Below, one piece after another: positions 11,161-23,260 of a stretch of DNA of 64,000 nucleotides (the stretch's first letter is position 1; every line of letters begins with the position of its first letter). The stretch comes from Isoetes taiwanensis (lineage: Eukaryota > Streptophyta > Lycopodiopsida > Isoetales > Isoetaceae), in NCBI GenBank assembly GCA_021234155.1, contig JAJEKV010000005.1, positions 18,274,089-18,338,088 on the forward strand, given 5' to 3'. The notes under the pieces were generated by a model. That model ran no database searches and was not told where the DNA came from. It saw only the letters and a program-made list of their open reading frames with translations. A program made the translations under genes and the position numbers.

Positions 11161-11421
11161 GCATATACTTGGTATTGGGCGCTTCTTATCCGATTCTCTT
11201 GCAAATTAGGAGATCTTCGCCATCAAATCATACATCTATTGTGCAAAAATAAATAATAGATTGTAGCCTAAATCTTGTACTGTGCTTATGAAGATGGTGT
11301 GATGCAGAAAAACTGCCATAGGTCCAAGGGTATAGATTTAGGGGTGTGGCTCCTTAAGGGATTCTACAAGTTTGTAGACCACTTTTGCTGGTGCATAACA
11401 TGCATTCCTTTTCTTCATGTC

Positions 11422-11569
11422 TATTAAGGTTCTCTTATATGATGATTGCTTTTATTTATTAGGTTCTTTTTTTTCTCTCTGTTACTTGGTTCCTTTATTA
11501 AGGTTCTCTTATATGATGATTGCTTTTATTTATTAGGTTCTTTTTTTCTCTCTGTTACTTGGTTCCTTC
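11422..11569. repeat. 74-bp direct tandem duplication
   Basis: Two copies of a 74-bp unit starting TATTAAGGTTCTCTTATATG lie head to tail, differing by about one base in a poly-T run. This is a recent local duplication in non-coding sequence. Confidence 0.85.
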
Positions 11570-12912
11570 TATACTGTTTGTAAAATTCAATGCATGGGCA
11601 ACAAAGATATATTTGGAATTACTTGCTGAAAAATGCTCTGTTACTTTGCTGCAAAGTGATGCCCTCATTGCTAGTTTATCATTGGAAAAATGGAAATACA
11701 TCAGGGTTCAAATCCCTGCACCCATTCTTATAAATTGCAAAGACAAGTCATTATTACTTCATGACCACACATAAGATTTCTAAAAAGCCATTAAGTCTTT
11801 TCACTATAAAATAACAATGGAATGCTTAATGAACATTTCTAAATTTGTCATTTAAACCATGCATATTACACAAAACAAAACATTAATAGTTTGGTAGAGA
11901 AACTCATAAAAATTGGTTGTTCAGTACACCTTCATAACGTGAATGGTTCCTATGAAACAACACTAGTTTTTACGAAAAGGTGCATAGTTTTTACTAAAAG
12001 GTGTAAGATAATTTTATTACAAAACCAATTTCATTTGCAGTATTTATTAATGGTTTATGGCTTACATTATTAATTAAGCCACATACATAAAACACAACAA
12101 TAAAGCATTATTATGAACCAAACCAAATAACTACCATGAAGAACCACGATGGTGAACTGTAGTAATGAATTAGCAAAACAAGTCATGCATAGGAACCACA
12201 CTATATAACCGTTAGTAGTAATTCAACATATTAACCCACAAAGTAATATTAGTTTCTTATAGTGGGTTCATGTAAAAAATATTGTGAAAAACTAATAACG
12301 ATTATTTTTTGGAGGCCTTGTGTGAAAAATGCACCAAAAGATGGCATGGCTGGTTAGACCGATGAGCTCCCACTCGATGTGCTGTGAAAGATCATGAGCT
12401 GCGAATACACATGCACATGGTGTCCATGAAGAAAATGAAGAAATGCCCAGCTGCCTTTGTATCTGTATCTTTATCTGTTTCTAAAACCCCCATAAGACAT
12501 AGGTTCAGATGACGAGGTAAGCCAGGGCTCCGTATGCTATCTGACGGCCCACCTGGAGTCTGTGTGCCACCCGAAGCTGCAATTTGTGTGTCATCTGAAA
12601 CTAAAACTACTAGGTCGGGTATATGCTCCTGAACTAGCTCCTGCATTGATACATCTAAATCCACACCTGATGGTGGTTCCTCCAGTGGCTCAATCTGTAC
12701 CACAGCGTCTGTCTGTAGGGGTCGCCGATCTGCTGGGCGAGAGCAACTAGCATCTCATGCATATTCCTTGATCAGGAATTCCAAGATGTCCAGTACCTAC
12801 ATCCAACTACCTACAGGCATCTGGGTCGAGGTATTCATAAAAGTGATGGAGGACCCAATTGCCTATACCTTAGAGATGAATGTAAGTGGATCAGGTTGTG
12901 GCTTATGTGATG
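11570..12912. other. non-coding, no supported gene
   Basis: The sequence is AT-rich. An open minus frame at 12392-12703 (103 codons, acidic start) has no recognisable domain and is not supported as a gene. Confidence 0.4.
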
Positions 12913-13040
12913 TAGAACGGAATGGGGGAAGCCATTCTTGCTTCCCCCTGACCTGCAGAATCCGGGAGCGCAGTGTAAGCGCGACCGGATTCTGCAGGTC
13001 AGGGGAAGCAAGCAAGAATGGCTGACCCCATTCCATTCTA
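12913..13040. mobile_element. fold-back (hairpin) MITE-like element
   Basis: The left arm TAGAACGGAATGGGG... to ...GCAGAATCCGG and the right arm CCGGATTCTGC... to ...CATTCCATTCTA are near-perfect inverted copies of about 55 bp around a 20-bp loop (GGAGCGCAGTGTAAGCGCGA). There is no coding capacity. The terminal inverted repeats run to the very ends, as in fold-back MITEs. I could not define a target duplication. A second, wider inverted match (CGTCAAGGTAAG near 13044 against CTTACCTTGACG near 13141) flanks the next 100 bp. Confidence 0.6.
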
Positions 13041-15787
13041 TGACGTCAAGGTAAGCTTCTAACCGGATTCTAGAGGTTTGCTGAACCCATTTGCCATTCT
13101 TGAGAAGAATGAATCAAGAAACTGCCGGAAGGCAGACCCACTTACCTTGACGTATAAGCCAAGCCGATATAGGCTGCATGTGCAAAAAGTACTACTTAGT
13201 GCAGAAGCAGGACCCAATCTAGAGCAACCTATAGAACTGTGTGCTGCTTATGGCAACCCTCAGGAGCTTGAGCATAAAGGGGCTTGTTACAGATTCTGAC
13301 AATCAAGAACCATAGCAAGGGCAATTCAAATTTAAATTGCCCCATACATGGCGAGACTTTGAGAAATCTGTATCTATGGGAGATGGCCTCCAGATGCTAA
13401 AAGTGAAAACGCGAAGCCAAAGCTTGAAAAAAACCTATACCGTGGTTTGAACAGAGCATTGCCTATACTGTGGTTCGGATGATGTGCTGAATCTGAAGCG
13501 TTTGCCCCGACTCGCATCCGTTGTGATATAAATCCATGTGATCTATGCTATGTGGCAAAATCGAAATCAGAATCAGAATCGATGGTAGGCGATTTCGGGC
13601 CTGAGAATTCGTATCTGAAGCAGATGTAGATCGGTCTGATGCAGGCCAAAACCCCAGGTGCAGATGCAAAAATGCTGCCAGAGCTACGGCATCATGCTTG
13701 CAGGTCCTCACGCTAGTCAATCCTGTGACGATGACTTTGCCATAGTATAGTACAAGCCCCCATTGGGTAGCGACTAACAGTTACCTGCTAGAAGCTCAAA
13801 TGTGTCTTGCATAGATACCAAAGGCTAGGCATCAAACATGATCTTTGGATCAGGCAGAGTTGAACCCAATGGATTACATGGAGTTGTAATTTAGAATACA
13901 TAGGCTAGAACATTAATACAAACCGGTTAGTAGGAAAATAACTGCACGGGTTATACTAGAAGTGGATATTTAGGAAGAATTACAAAATGAAGGCAAGGGC
14001 CTGATGACTCTAAGTAACTTACGATTCTCAAGAAGGCACACTCTCTAAAATAGGACATGACTATGGCTTATATGAGCATGCCAAGTCAATTGTAATGCCA
14101 CAATAGTGGCATGACGTCTTTAAGGTGTATGACGACGTTAAATCATAACCCTCAATAATATGTGGTTTAAAAGACAAAGGGTAATTTGAAAGCAACCTTG
14201 AAACATAGACTGATATATCATAAGTCACATAATAGTAATCAAGTGTACAGTTGATGAGTAATGTTGGAATCACTTCAAGGGTCGGGGTACCGGGGATCGA
14301 CCATAACCATAGAGAACATACTAAAGAAGAAGAAAAGAATGTAGGACCACTATTTGTTATGTTTAGATCGCCGGGTTGGGAAGGTTATTACCTTCAGAAC
14401 AATTTGGTGAGTTGCATAACTTGAGGGGTGCTCCCTACTAGCAGGCGGGGATAGATTTTGGGTCTACAATTGGTGAAACCCAATCGAATAGTGTTGTGTC
14501 GATTTCTTAGACAACAAGGGGCTTGAAAGCTCTTCAAATATTTAAGACGTGGCTTAGAGGGAGAAAACTTTCAATTTTTGGGACACCATTGTGAACCTTA
14601 AATTCACAAAGATCCTTTAATACAAGGGGCCTTTCTTGAAAGGTCCTTGATTGGTACTAAAATTTGAGATATTCATATAATCCCTTGGGATGTAAGTATA
14701 TTCATGGGCCTAATGACCTTAAGGTACTAAAGTAATATTTGGAAATACTTTGCCCCAACCAAATCTAGATACCCTACAAGGAGTTGACTAGTCAACAATG
14801 GTTGCATATTATCAGAATGTTATAGTCGAATAATTCCAAAAGAGGTTTGACCACCGCCAATTTCGCAAGCGTGTGGAGTAGCCATATAATTGCTGCCATA
14901 CAGGTGGTGAAGTTTGGTATAGGAATAGTAAAGTTTATGCTCTCCACTATGGTGTTGGCTTAGGGAAAGACAATTGCTAGGCGGGGGTCGTGCTAATAAA
15001 GGGTTTGGCTTGGTGATAGGAGATCAATTCCCCTTCCATGGTGCATAGTACACGCATTCAGACTCTAAGTCTGTAGGATACGCGGCATGGCTGAGAGAAG
15101 AAGATCACAAGCAAGGGTCACGAGTGACGTGAGCAGGGGCAGGCAACCCTAAGCTTAGGCGATGGGTTGGCGATGGCACAGCGGGATCAACATGGCAAAG
15201 ATGTAGCGACTGACAGCTATGACGATGGTACGTGGTCAGCTCAGAGGTCAGGAGCTATGCTGGTGAGGAGCTTCCAATGAAACACGAAAACGGAAAGTGA
15301 CGAAAAAGAGACGCCCAATTTTTTTGTTTCGTATAAAAAAAATTTATACGGCATTTTTATACGTGTTCGCATATAAAGTGACGTTGAGGATGATTTCGTT
15401 CTAAATCCAATTTTGTACGTCAACTCCACTTTTAGTGACGCCCTAAAAATCTTTCATCCAATGCATCTTATGATGGGGCTTTTAGAGGGCTTTAGCTAAT
15501 TCAAGTGTTCTCTACGCAATGGTGCAAAAATCACCTTCATTCGAGCTCCCTACAAAAAGTTATGGCCTTCGGGAGAAGGCAACCTCTTTCTGCCGAAAAT
15601 TCAACATGGCCTCACCTTTTCCTCCTACATTTCTCTTCCTAATTAGCTCATCGCTCACATACCTAGGCTACTTGGGCATATTACCTAGGAACTTAGGGGA
15701 ATTTCTTACGTTAGCTCTCACTACAAACTATTCAAGCAAACTAATTAGGGCATGGCCAGTGCTATGGTCCGGTCTACTAAGACCATG
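13041..15787. other. non-coding sequence, lower part probably decayed gypsy internal region
   Basis: No gene is supported. Because a minus-oriented primer-binding site and LTR follow at 15788, the sequence just below should be the leader and gag region of that gypsy element. I could not recognise gag motifs, so it is non-autonomous or decayed. Confidence 0.35.
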
Positions 15788-15799
15788 GCTCTGATACCA
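15788..15799 (-). promoter_or_regulatory. primer-binding site of a gypsy-type element
   Basis: The minus strand reads TGGTATCAGAGC (tRNA-Met PBS), one base away from an LTR end (...GGGAGTGTCACA) at 15801. Confidence 0.85.
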
Positions 15800-15800
15800 T

Positions 15801-16070
15801 TGTGACACTCCCCCAACCTATACGATGCTCCAATCATATAAATATGGGAAATTCCTCTCCCATGGCAACTCAAAAAGGCCCTCTGTCTGACTCAGACCAC
15901 GTGATGGTCGTGTGTCCGGGTAAAGGGCACGAAGATGTCATTCGCCCCACGCCTTCTATGGGATATCCTATATGGCGGAAGCGTATATACATGTAATACG
16001 TAGGTTGTGCTAATTCTGTTTGGGTCCCATGGCCTACTATTGATCTTCGAGGACAACAAAAACCCATTCA
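15801..16070 (-). repeat. gypsy-type LTR, 3' end portion
   Basis: It starts TGTGACACTCCC on the plus strand, so on the minus strand it ends GGGAGTGTCACA. Its first 190 bp resemble 21695-21900: both hold CCATGGCAA, a CCGGGT-AAGG-CACG block, GATGTCATTCG.CCCACGCCTTC and GCGGAAGCGT. It is therefore the 5' LTR of a minus-oriented relative of the 21.7-kb element. The far end of the LTR was not found. Confidence 0.65.
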
Positions 16071-17423
16071 ATTCAATTCAATATATAACTTTTTGTGGGC
16101 TACCCATAAAGGAAAAAAAGCTTGAAATATATAATGTCTTTTTTACAAAAAGAAGGTAAAAATAGTTGACATGAATGTGAGTTTGCAAGACACGTGATGA
16201 CATGGTAGTTTGAGTGGGATGAGGTGGCAAAAATAGTGAACATAATTTTTCCTAGTCAAATCTTTTATGTGATGACATGGATGGTATGATGGAAATTCTA
16301 ACATGTGAATGGTGATGGAACTTGAGATTTGACAAATTCGAATTAGGTTTTGGCTTTTTCTTGAAGTGGCATCTCAAGAGTGGACTTTGTGCCTCTTCTT
16401 TTCTCCTTTCCTTGCTTATATTTTCTTTTCTAGAGAGAGAGCATCGCTTTGGACCTTGGTAAAAGACTAGACTAATGATGAAAGAAAAAATTTAGCTAAT
16501 GTGATAATGGCGTGTGTGTTTTGACTAGGAAAAAAAAGTCTATCTTCTTGGCTTCTCAAATATGATCTAGGAAAAGAGTGAAGGAATGATGTGGACAATG
16601 GTTATAGGTGGAAAAGAGCTTCATTTGCCTTGGGATAGGGGTAAATGAAGCTTTTTGCTCTAGAACAACATATCGAAAATTGAAATCATACAAATATTGT
16701 AGAGCTTGAGGAGTTTCTCAAACTTCGATCTGGGATTTTCAGACTATGGCTTAAAATCCTCAAATATTGATTTGGAGTCATCAAATGTTAACTTGGGGTC
16801 TTAGTCACCAACTTTCCTTGAAGCAATGCCTAGTTGATGTTGAGCCAATGTCTTCCTTTGGATCTTCTTGCAAACATATCTTCTTGAAGTGAACAAATAG
16901 TAGATGCCTTCAAACTTCATGTTTTGTGAGATCTTTCACAAGCACTGGATGCAAAATCTTAGCTTTGTATAAAATATCTTCTATGCTGGCAAATTGTGGT
17001 AGCAATGCTGGCACTTGGATCTCTAGTAAAATACTTCAAGGTCCTGCAAAGAACACTTTGACCAACACAACCAACAAATGAACATGATCATTTTTTCAAA
17101 ATAGACCACCCTTATTGCTTTTCCATCTTTTGTTCTATTCTAATTCAACACCATGGAATAATTTCAAGAAAGGCGCCATGAGAGAGGTGTCTTTGGCCAT
17201 GAGAGATGTTGGATAAGCACATTCGTAAGTTGTACTTGTCCTCTAGGCTATGAGGCATTCCACAAGCCGGGGTATAACCATATAGGAAAACTAATGGCCT
17301 ATTACAAGGTTTAAAATTAACATATCTATATGGTCTTGAATTTTAGCATGTATTGCACATAGGGATGGGGCTCTAGCCGTCCTACATCACCCTCCCATGA
17401 ATATGCATCCAAACAACAGGTAT
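16071..17423. other. non-coding sequence
   Basis: No gene was recognised. A stretch at 16180-16440 (repeated GATGACATGG-type words, then TCTCCTTTCCTTGCTT and TAGAGAGAGAG) resembles 39090-39370 in the palindrome-rich element, suggesting a shared repeat. Confidence 0.4.
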
Positions 17424-20030
17424 AGAATAGAATAGAATAGAATATACATTAACGTCCCTCAGGCCGTTAGGCCCCCGGACTTATGTAGCATCCTGCGAGC
17501 TCCCATAGGGTGCTGCCAGCAAACAGACGCATAGGTTTTATGTAGCCATCTAGCGGGCTTCACTTGTTCTTTATATATTACCCGCATCGTGTTTATAGCT
17601 GGCTTCTTGGCCATACACAAATGCATCGTTATAAACAGTTTTGAACTGTACTTTGTGGGCTTCTCTGATCCGCATCATCCGTGCTTTTCAGATTATTAGC
17701 CCTCTCTCTTTGTGCACCCCCCGGTGTCTTATTATCATTTCTTTTATAGCTTTCGCTATATCGCGGAGTGTCTCTTCTTTGTCCATCAATCGCCGGGAGT
17801 GGGGAGATCCCACCGACCTTGTTGAATTTGGACCTTATATCGTTGTAAACTAGGCACTCCTTTACCATGTGCTCTTCGTCTTCTATTTTTCCTGAGTCAC
17901 ATACTCGGCATATTCTATCTGCCCTATCTATTTTCCTCCATCTATCCTTCTCAATTCGGAGGTCGTGGCTTCCCATCCTGAACCTGGCCAGCGTTCCCCT
18001 ATTACTCTTATTCAACATGCTGCTTTTGTATGTGATATGCCCTATCTGTTTCCCTGGGTTGAATGTTTCCAATAGCCAGTCTGCCTTGGGTCCTGTGTGT
18101 CGTGCCAACCAGTTTCTCATTGCTCGATCCATTCTTCGGTCCCATCCGCCTTGTATGATCGGCTTAGTTGCATCCCCATATTTCTTTATCCATTTTGCCG
18201 CCGTTGAACCAACCCTTGCCCGTTTGTTATGTGTCGCTTTTTTTATCTATCTATTGCTAGTGATTTTAGTTTGTCCTCTTTCCCATAGCTATTGTCCTTT
18301 ATTAGGTATCTAACTGTTCTTTCCCAGGCCCTCACTTCCATTGGTTTTTCCCCTGTCTCGTATAAAATTGTTGCTAATGATGTGCCTATCTTCACCTGGA
18401 ATTCCTGTCCGTGCCATTGCCTCAGTATGCCTTCTTGTTTTCCCATTTCTTTTACGGATGGGCTGGCCCCCATGTCTCACATCCGTATAAAGCGTGTTGA
18501 TGCTACTATCGTCTTTGAATAGGTATGCTTTGATTTCCCAATTGGTGATCCTTCTGTTAAATGTTAGTTCATCATGATGTAATAATTGCCTATTGTCTGC
18601 TTTGGAATTGCATTCGCTCCCTTTGACCATCTCCCCATGTGTGTCATTACCCTAGATACTGTATCCTGTGGCTTCCTCTAGTTCCTCCCCCTTGTATCTA
18701 AATGGCCTGTGTTTTATCTTTGTCCCGAAGGTCACTATTTTTGTTTTCCCCAGGTTGACTGTCAGTCCTGTCTCCTCACAATTCCGTTAGTATCTCTAGC
18801 ATCCTGTGCATCCCTTTGGCTTTGGTCGCCATCATACCTAAATCATCTGCATATAGCATTATTGGGACTTTTGTTTTCCCTATCATTGGTGCTTCACTGT
18901 CTCCCTACCTTTCCCTGACAAATTCCTATAGAGCATCTATATATATCCCAAATAATGTGGGTGATAATGGACAGCCTTGTTTGACCCCTGTATCGCATTC
19001 GATGGCCTCTCCTCCCTCCTCCGTTTTGGCATATACCTTTTGGTATAATCTAGTGATTGATCCTACTAACCCTTCTGGTGCTCTTAGTCCTATTAGCCTA
19101 AGTAGAAGTTTATCTCTAGGCACTGTGTCGAATGCTTTTTTAAAGTCCACGAAGCAGCATATGATCTTCTTGTTATTCTCCTTTGCCTGCTCTATCATTA
19201 TCCTTAGTGTCACCAAATGATCCGTAGTCGAGTACTACGGTCAAAACCCGCCTCGACCTTGTGCTCACGAGCTTCCCCGCTTACGCCCATGTTTTCGGTT
19301 TTGATCCGGGTTTTTCCGAACCATTTCGCGCGAATCGAGGTGACCATAATAGTCCTGTAATTGCTCGGTTCCTCCTTGTTTCCTCCTTTGTGGGCGGGAT
19401 TACCTTGTTAAACCGCCATCTTTCAGGGAAGACCCAAATGTACTACCTCATTGAATATCTCTGTTATAATCCCTATTATCTCTGTTCCCACGCATTTCAG
19501 CATCTCCGCTGTTAGCCCATATAGATCCGCAGCTTTGTTGTTTGCCATTTTGTTTAGTGCCCATGTCACTTCTTCCTTGGAGAAAGGGGGTTTGTGTCTA
19601 CCTTCTGGGTCCATGATTGGTGCAGCTCCTGTTTTGTACAACCGTTCTAGGTATCCTGTCCAGTCTATTTCTATCTCCGCTCTTCCCCCCTCCTCCCCTT
19701 TTGATGTGTCCGCTTTTGCTTTCGAGCCTCTTTTCATATTGTTCCAGAATACCTTAGGTCTCCTTTTCAGGTCTTCGGCCAATCCCCATTGATGTTTTTT
19801 CAGGTCCTGGGTTCTCTTTCTTTTTAGAATTTTCACGTACTTGCTGCGCTCTTCTCGATATGCTTCGGTTCCTTTTGCATGTTTAGCTTTCCTTCGTTGT
19901 TCCATGCACCCTTCATCAAACCATACTGGCCTTCGAAATGCTATAGCCCTCCTTCCTCTTTCTCTTCTCCCGAATGCCACTCTAGCTGCTTCCTCCACGC
20001 TAACTTGTATATGCATTTGAAATGGAGGTG
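17424..20030 (-). mobile_element. 5'-truncated LINE (non-L1 type)
   Basis: In minus orientation a reverse transcriptase ORF remnant ends about 180 bp before a simple tail made of TTCTA pentamers (plus-strand TAGAATAGAATAGAATAG at 17426-17449). There is no apurinic endonuclease domain, so the copy is 5'-truncated near 20030, as expected from incomplete target-primed reverse transcription. The pentanucleotide tail instead of poly-A, and the RT motif GVKQGCPLSPTLF, are unlike typical plant L1 elements and closer to RTE/CR1/Jockey-type or algal LINEs. Exact clade is not assigned. Confidence 0.85.
17629..20016 (-). pseudogene. LINE reverse transcriptase, frameshifted
   Basis: The frame pieces are 20016-19423 (linker ending NNKAADLYGLTAEMLK), 19216-18926 (FVDFKKAFDTVPRDKLLLRL, motif A; GVKQGCPLSPTLFGIYIDAL, motif B), a YADD catalytic motif read on the minus strand near 18841-18860, the 18630-18243 connection region, and 18132-17629. 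The last carries a C-terminal zinc-finger-like CRVC...H....C (CRVCDSGKIEDEEHMVKEC). At least four frameshifts or stops separate them, so it cannot make an active enzyme. The family copies its RNA at a nicked target site. Confidence 0.88.
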
Positions 20031-21334
20031 TGTGAGTCTATGATGCCAAAGGTAGATTGTCTCTTGGGCTACATGCATGTTTGCAAGCATGGCTTCAGAA
20101 GAATGAGGCGTTGTCATTTCACAGAGTTTTCTCACTTGATGCCCTTGGGCAACCAACTAGCCAGAGCTGTTGGATCTAAAATCTAAAAAGACGCATACGT
20201 TTTATAAAATAATATCATCACCTTGGCCAACCATCTTTGCTAACTGCCAAAAGGCTCAATTGGTGCACTGGTAAAGCATTTGAGAGTTTTGCCATTTGAA
20301 GTCCAAAAGTAATGAGGGATGGGTCTTGTCAACATAGGCTTCTGCTTCTTCAATTAAATCTCAACCTTCTACATGGTATGCTTCTTTCTTGCATTGCCCT
20401 TAAGTGTTAGCTATCTATCATAATCTATTTTGCACTCATGAATTAGATCCGGTGTTACACTGGAGTGATGACCTTAATCTCAAACGTTGTCAGTATATAA
20501 GATTATTAACAAGAGTCGACATTAAAAAGCTTAAGGTTATTTTAGAGGATACCATAAGTGCTGTTCAATCCAGTTTTTGCCAGGGGGACATATCCTTGAT
20601 AAGGTTGACAAAGCGTGTGAAGGGGTTTATTGGGAAAGATAGATGCAACAATGGTTGTTACATGGTCGTGATTTTATACCTCCATTCTTCCGCCTAACTT
20701 GTTCTCAGTATGCCACCTGTGCGTCTTAGGGCGTCGCCTGTGCGCCTAGGCCTTGAAGGCCTCGAAGCCATGCTCAATTATGTAGCTGGCAACAGGAGCT
20801 AACATCAATACATAAAGACCTAGCGTAATACAGGTCTCGGCTTTGCATCTCGGGTTCTGTTCAGATCGGTTCGGATTCTTTCTACTTAACCTTAGATTCA
20901 TCCAGCCCAAGCCTCAGACCAGCAAAGATTCTCATCCGCAATATTGGCCATCATGTTTTGGATTGTGGTAGATTATTTTGGATTGTTATGTATAACCCAG
21001 TTTTGCTCTATAGGCCGTTGCCCCAGCTTTGGTTCTCTACTTTCTAGCATAGAGCTCTGAGTTTTGATAGTAGTTTTGTTCCATAGGCTATCACCCTAGC
21101 TCTGATTTTTTGCTACCCAGCATATGGCTTTGACTCTTCACAACCCAGTATATAGCAGCAACAACTCCAGTTCGGTGGCTCAGATTCTGCAACCAGCCCA
21201 AACATGCAATTAGCATACACAGCACCAACTTCAGGGCCAGGCAACGTATATCATGACGAGACGCCGTCATAATAACAATAGCGCCGGCCCAGACACATCA
21301 AACACGACTTCATGCAGCGCCAGGGGTACGTGAA
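20031..21334. other. non-coding sequence
   Basis: No gene or element was recognised. The LINE boundary near 20030 was placed only by the end of its coding similarity. Confidence 0.35.
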
Positions 21335-21709
21335 TTGTGGCATCAGCTGGGTGATCTTCAGCAAGAGGTCTTTGATCGATTGTCTCCAGCAGATGCCACT
21401 TTGCTCCGGGATATGTGGGGCAAGATGAATATTCAATATACGTCGCTCCTTATAGAAGGCCGGATATTCTATAAGATACTTGTTATACTTTACTCTGCAA
21501 TTGCAACAGGCACTCAAGCGGAACAACTATCAGTATCTGCTCCATCAAGTACGGTGGATGCTATGGTCCAGATAGAAGACATACCTTGTATCATAGGATC
21601 AGGAGTAGAAGCACATGCTATAAGAGTGGCTGCCATGCCACAAACAGGTGAGCTACCAGATGTCACAAGATCAGTGGTAGAACCGCAGGCTAGCTGTGAC
21701 GCTCCCTGA
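21335..21709 (+). CDS. unidentified open frame, 124 codons
   Basis: The predicted peptide (MWHQLGDLQQEVFDRLSPAD...) has a leucine-rich, plausibly helical start and a low-complexity Ser/Val-rich tail. It runs 15 bases into the LTR that begins at 21695, so its annotated C-terminus is accidental. It may be the edge of a transposon ORF interrupted by the gypsy insertion. No domain is recognised and the call is weak. Confidence 0.2.
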   Translation: MWHQLGDLQQEVFDRLSPADATLLRDMWGKMNIQYTSLLIEGRIFYKILVILYSAIATGTQAEQLSVSAPSSTVDAMVQIEDIPCIIGSGVEAHAIRVAAMPQTGELPDVTRSVVEPQASCDAP

Positions 21710-23247
21710 ACATATATGGCGCTCCGGACGTATACATATAGGGACTTCCCCCTCCCATGGCAATCAGCTCACCATGAGCAGGGCCCTCCGTCTAACTCGG
21801 ACCATCCGTAGAAAGATGCCCGGGTGAAGGACACGGAGGTGTCATTCGGCCCACGCCTTCAATGGGGCTCCTAAGTCGCGGAAGCGTGAATACATGTTAG
21901 CACACAACATAAATCATACATAAATAACCACCATGAAGGGTGGCACATCCATCCAAGTACTAACGGCAAAGAAGATGCATCTAGTCCTAAGGAAAACACC
22001 CCAAACCCCAGGTTCTACCCCGGCTCAGACTCCTGTGAGGATCGACTGATGGTTCGGTCTCAAGAGATCAGCAGACATAGGTATAACCTGGCATTGGCTG
22101 GCATAGAACAGTGGCTAGGGTTGTCCACTCCATCCGCCCCTCCTGTGCACACTTTGCAGATGAGCTGAATCAAGCGGCGCCATTGTAGCCTTCCGGAGAC
22201 GCAATCCCAAGGTATCACCCTTTGGGACTACTCCGGGTTACATCTCCCCAGTCCGATGAGGCAGGTCAGAGAAGTGTCCCTTCCCAGAGTCGCAGTGAAT
22301 CTATTACCCGACTTACTCCCCTAACTTTATCTTCAAAGTACAGGGTGATCACACAGCTGTACCCAGGGAGTGTCAGACCCATACCCGGCCTAGTTCACTG
22401 GCCGGCTATTAGGCCTAGCTCACTGAAGGAGTCCCCGTAGCCTTTTATGCTCAGGCGAGACCCCACCCCACACTTCATCACTACGGCCCCTTGTCAGGTG
22501 CTTCAATGATGCCATAGATTCCACAGCTCGGTGGGCTCTTGTACACAGGGCGCAATTACTGGGTACTACGGGAGCTACTAGGAGCATACTAATGAACATA
22601 GGTTATAGAGGTCTCTACCCCCCTTAATCCTTGCTTTCTGGAAGAACTAACAGAGATACTACCAAAGATACATCCATCCATCCATCACAGAGCATAATCA
22701 ATAGTTGAGAACAGTTCTAACTATCAAACAAGGGTTAATCATCATCAGAGACAAAGCAAAGAAGCCTGACAGAGGCGCTTGCCTACTAGAATCACAACTA
22801 AGCTAACTATGTACTAACCGGAACCATAGCTAGCTCCACTATCCCCCTGGGTCGCCATCCTTCTGGCTGGAACATGGTCGAACAGCATCTCAGGGTTGGG
22901 CAGCATCTCCTCCTCCATCTCCAATTGCCCCAAATCGAATTGGGGTAAATTGGGGTGCAACCCCCAATTTGGGTGTCCCAAATTGGAAACTCTGCCTTGC
23001 CCAATCGATTTGGGCAAGGTGGCGACTTTAGGTTGGTTAATATTAGCTAATTTGGTATTTTAGCCCTTTTTAATATTAGGTTAAGCCCTAAATTCGAATT
23101 AGGGTTTTAGGTTAGGTTTCCACTTTAATAATGAATTATTAATATAGCTAACCTTAACTTATGAATAATTAATGTGCGATTAATTATTCATAATGACGTG
23201 TCATGTATTTATACTCAAAAAGGCATATAAATATGTGGAACGTCACA
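21695..23247 (-). repeat. complete gypsy-type LTR (3' LTR, 1553 bp)
   Basis: On the minus strand it starts TGTGACGTTCCAC at 23247, right after a polypurine tract, and ends GGGAGCGTCACA at 21695. It thus has TG...CA ends inside a larger TGTGACG/CGTCACA inverted repeat, as in gypsy elements. The flanking bases CTAGC at 21690-21694 are the only visible side of a possible 5-bp target duplication. The inner 790 bp (22458-23247) is repeated in inverted orientation at 33175-33965. Confidence 0.82.
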
Positions 23248-23260
23248 TTCTCCCCACCTT
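23248..23260 (-). promoter_or_regulatory. polypurine tract
   Basis: The minus strand AAGGTGGGGAGAA directly abuts the TGTGACG LTR start. It is the plus-strand primer for cDNA synthesis and fixes this LTR as the 3' LTR of a minus-oriented element. Confidence 0.85.

Noticed and set aside
22807..23017. Short minus frames (MGKAEFPIWDTQIGG...) repeated at 33417-33614
   Set aside because: They lie inside LTR sequence and are repeated only because the LTR is duplicated in the inverted repeat.
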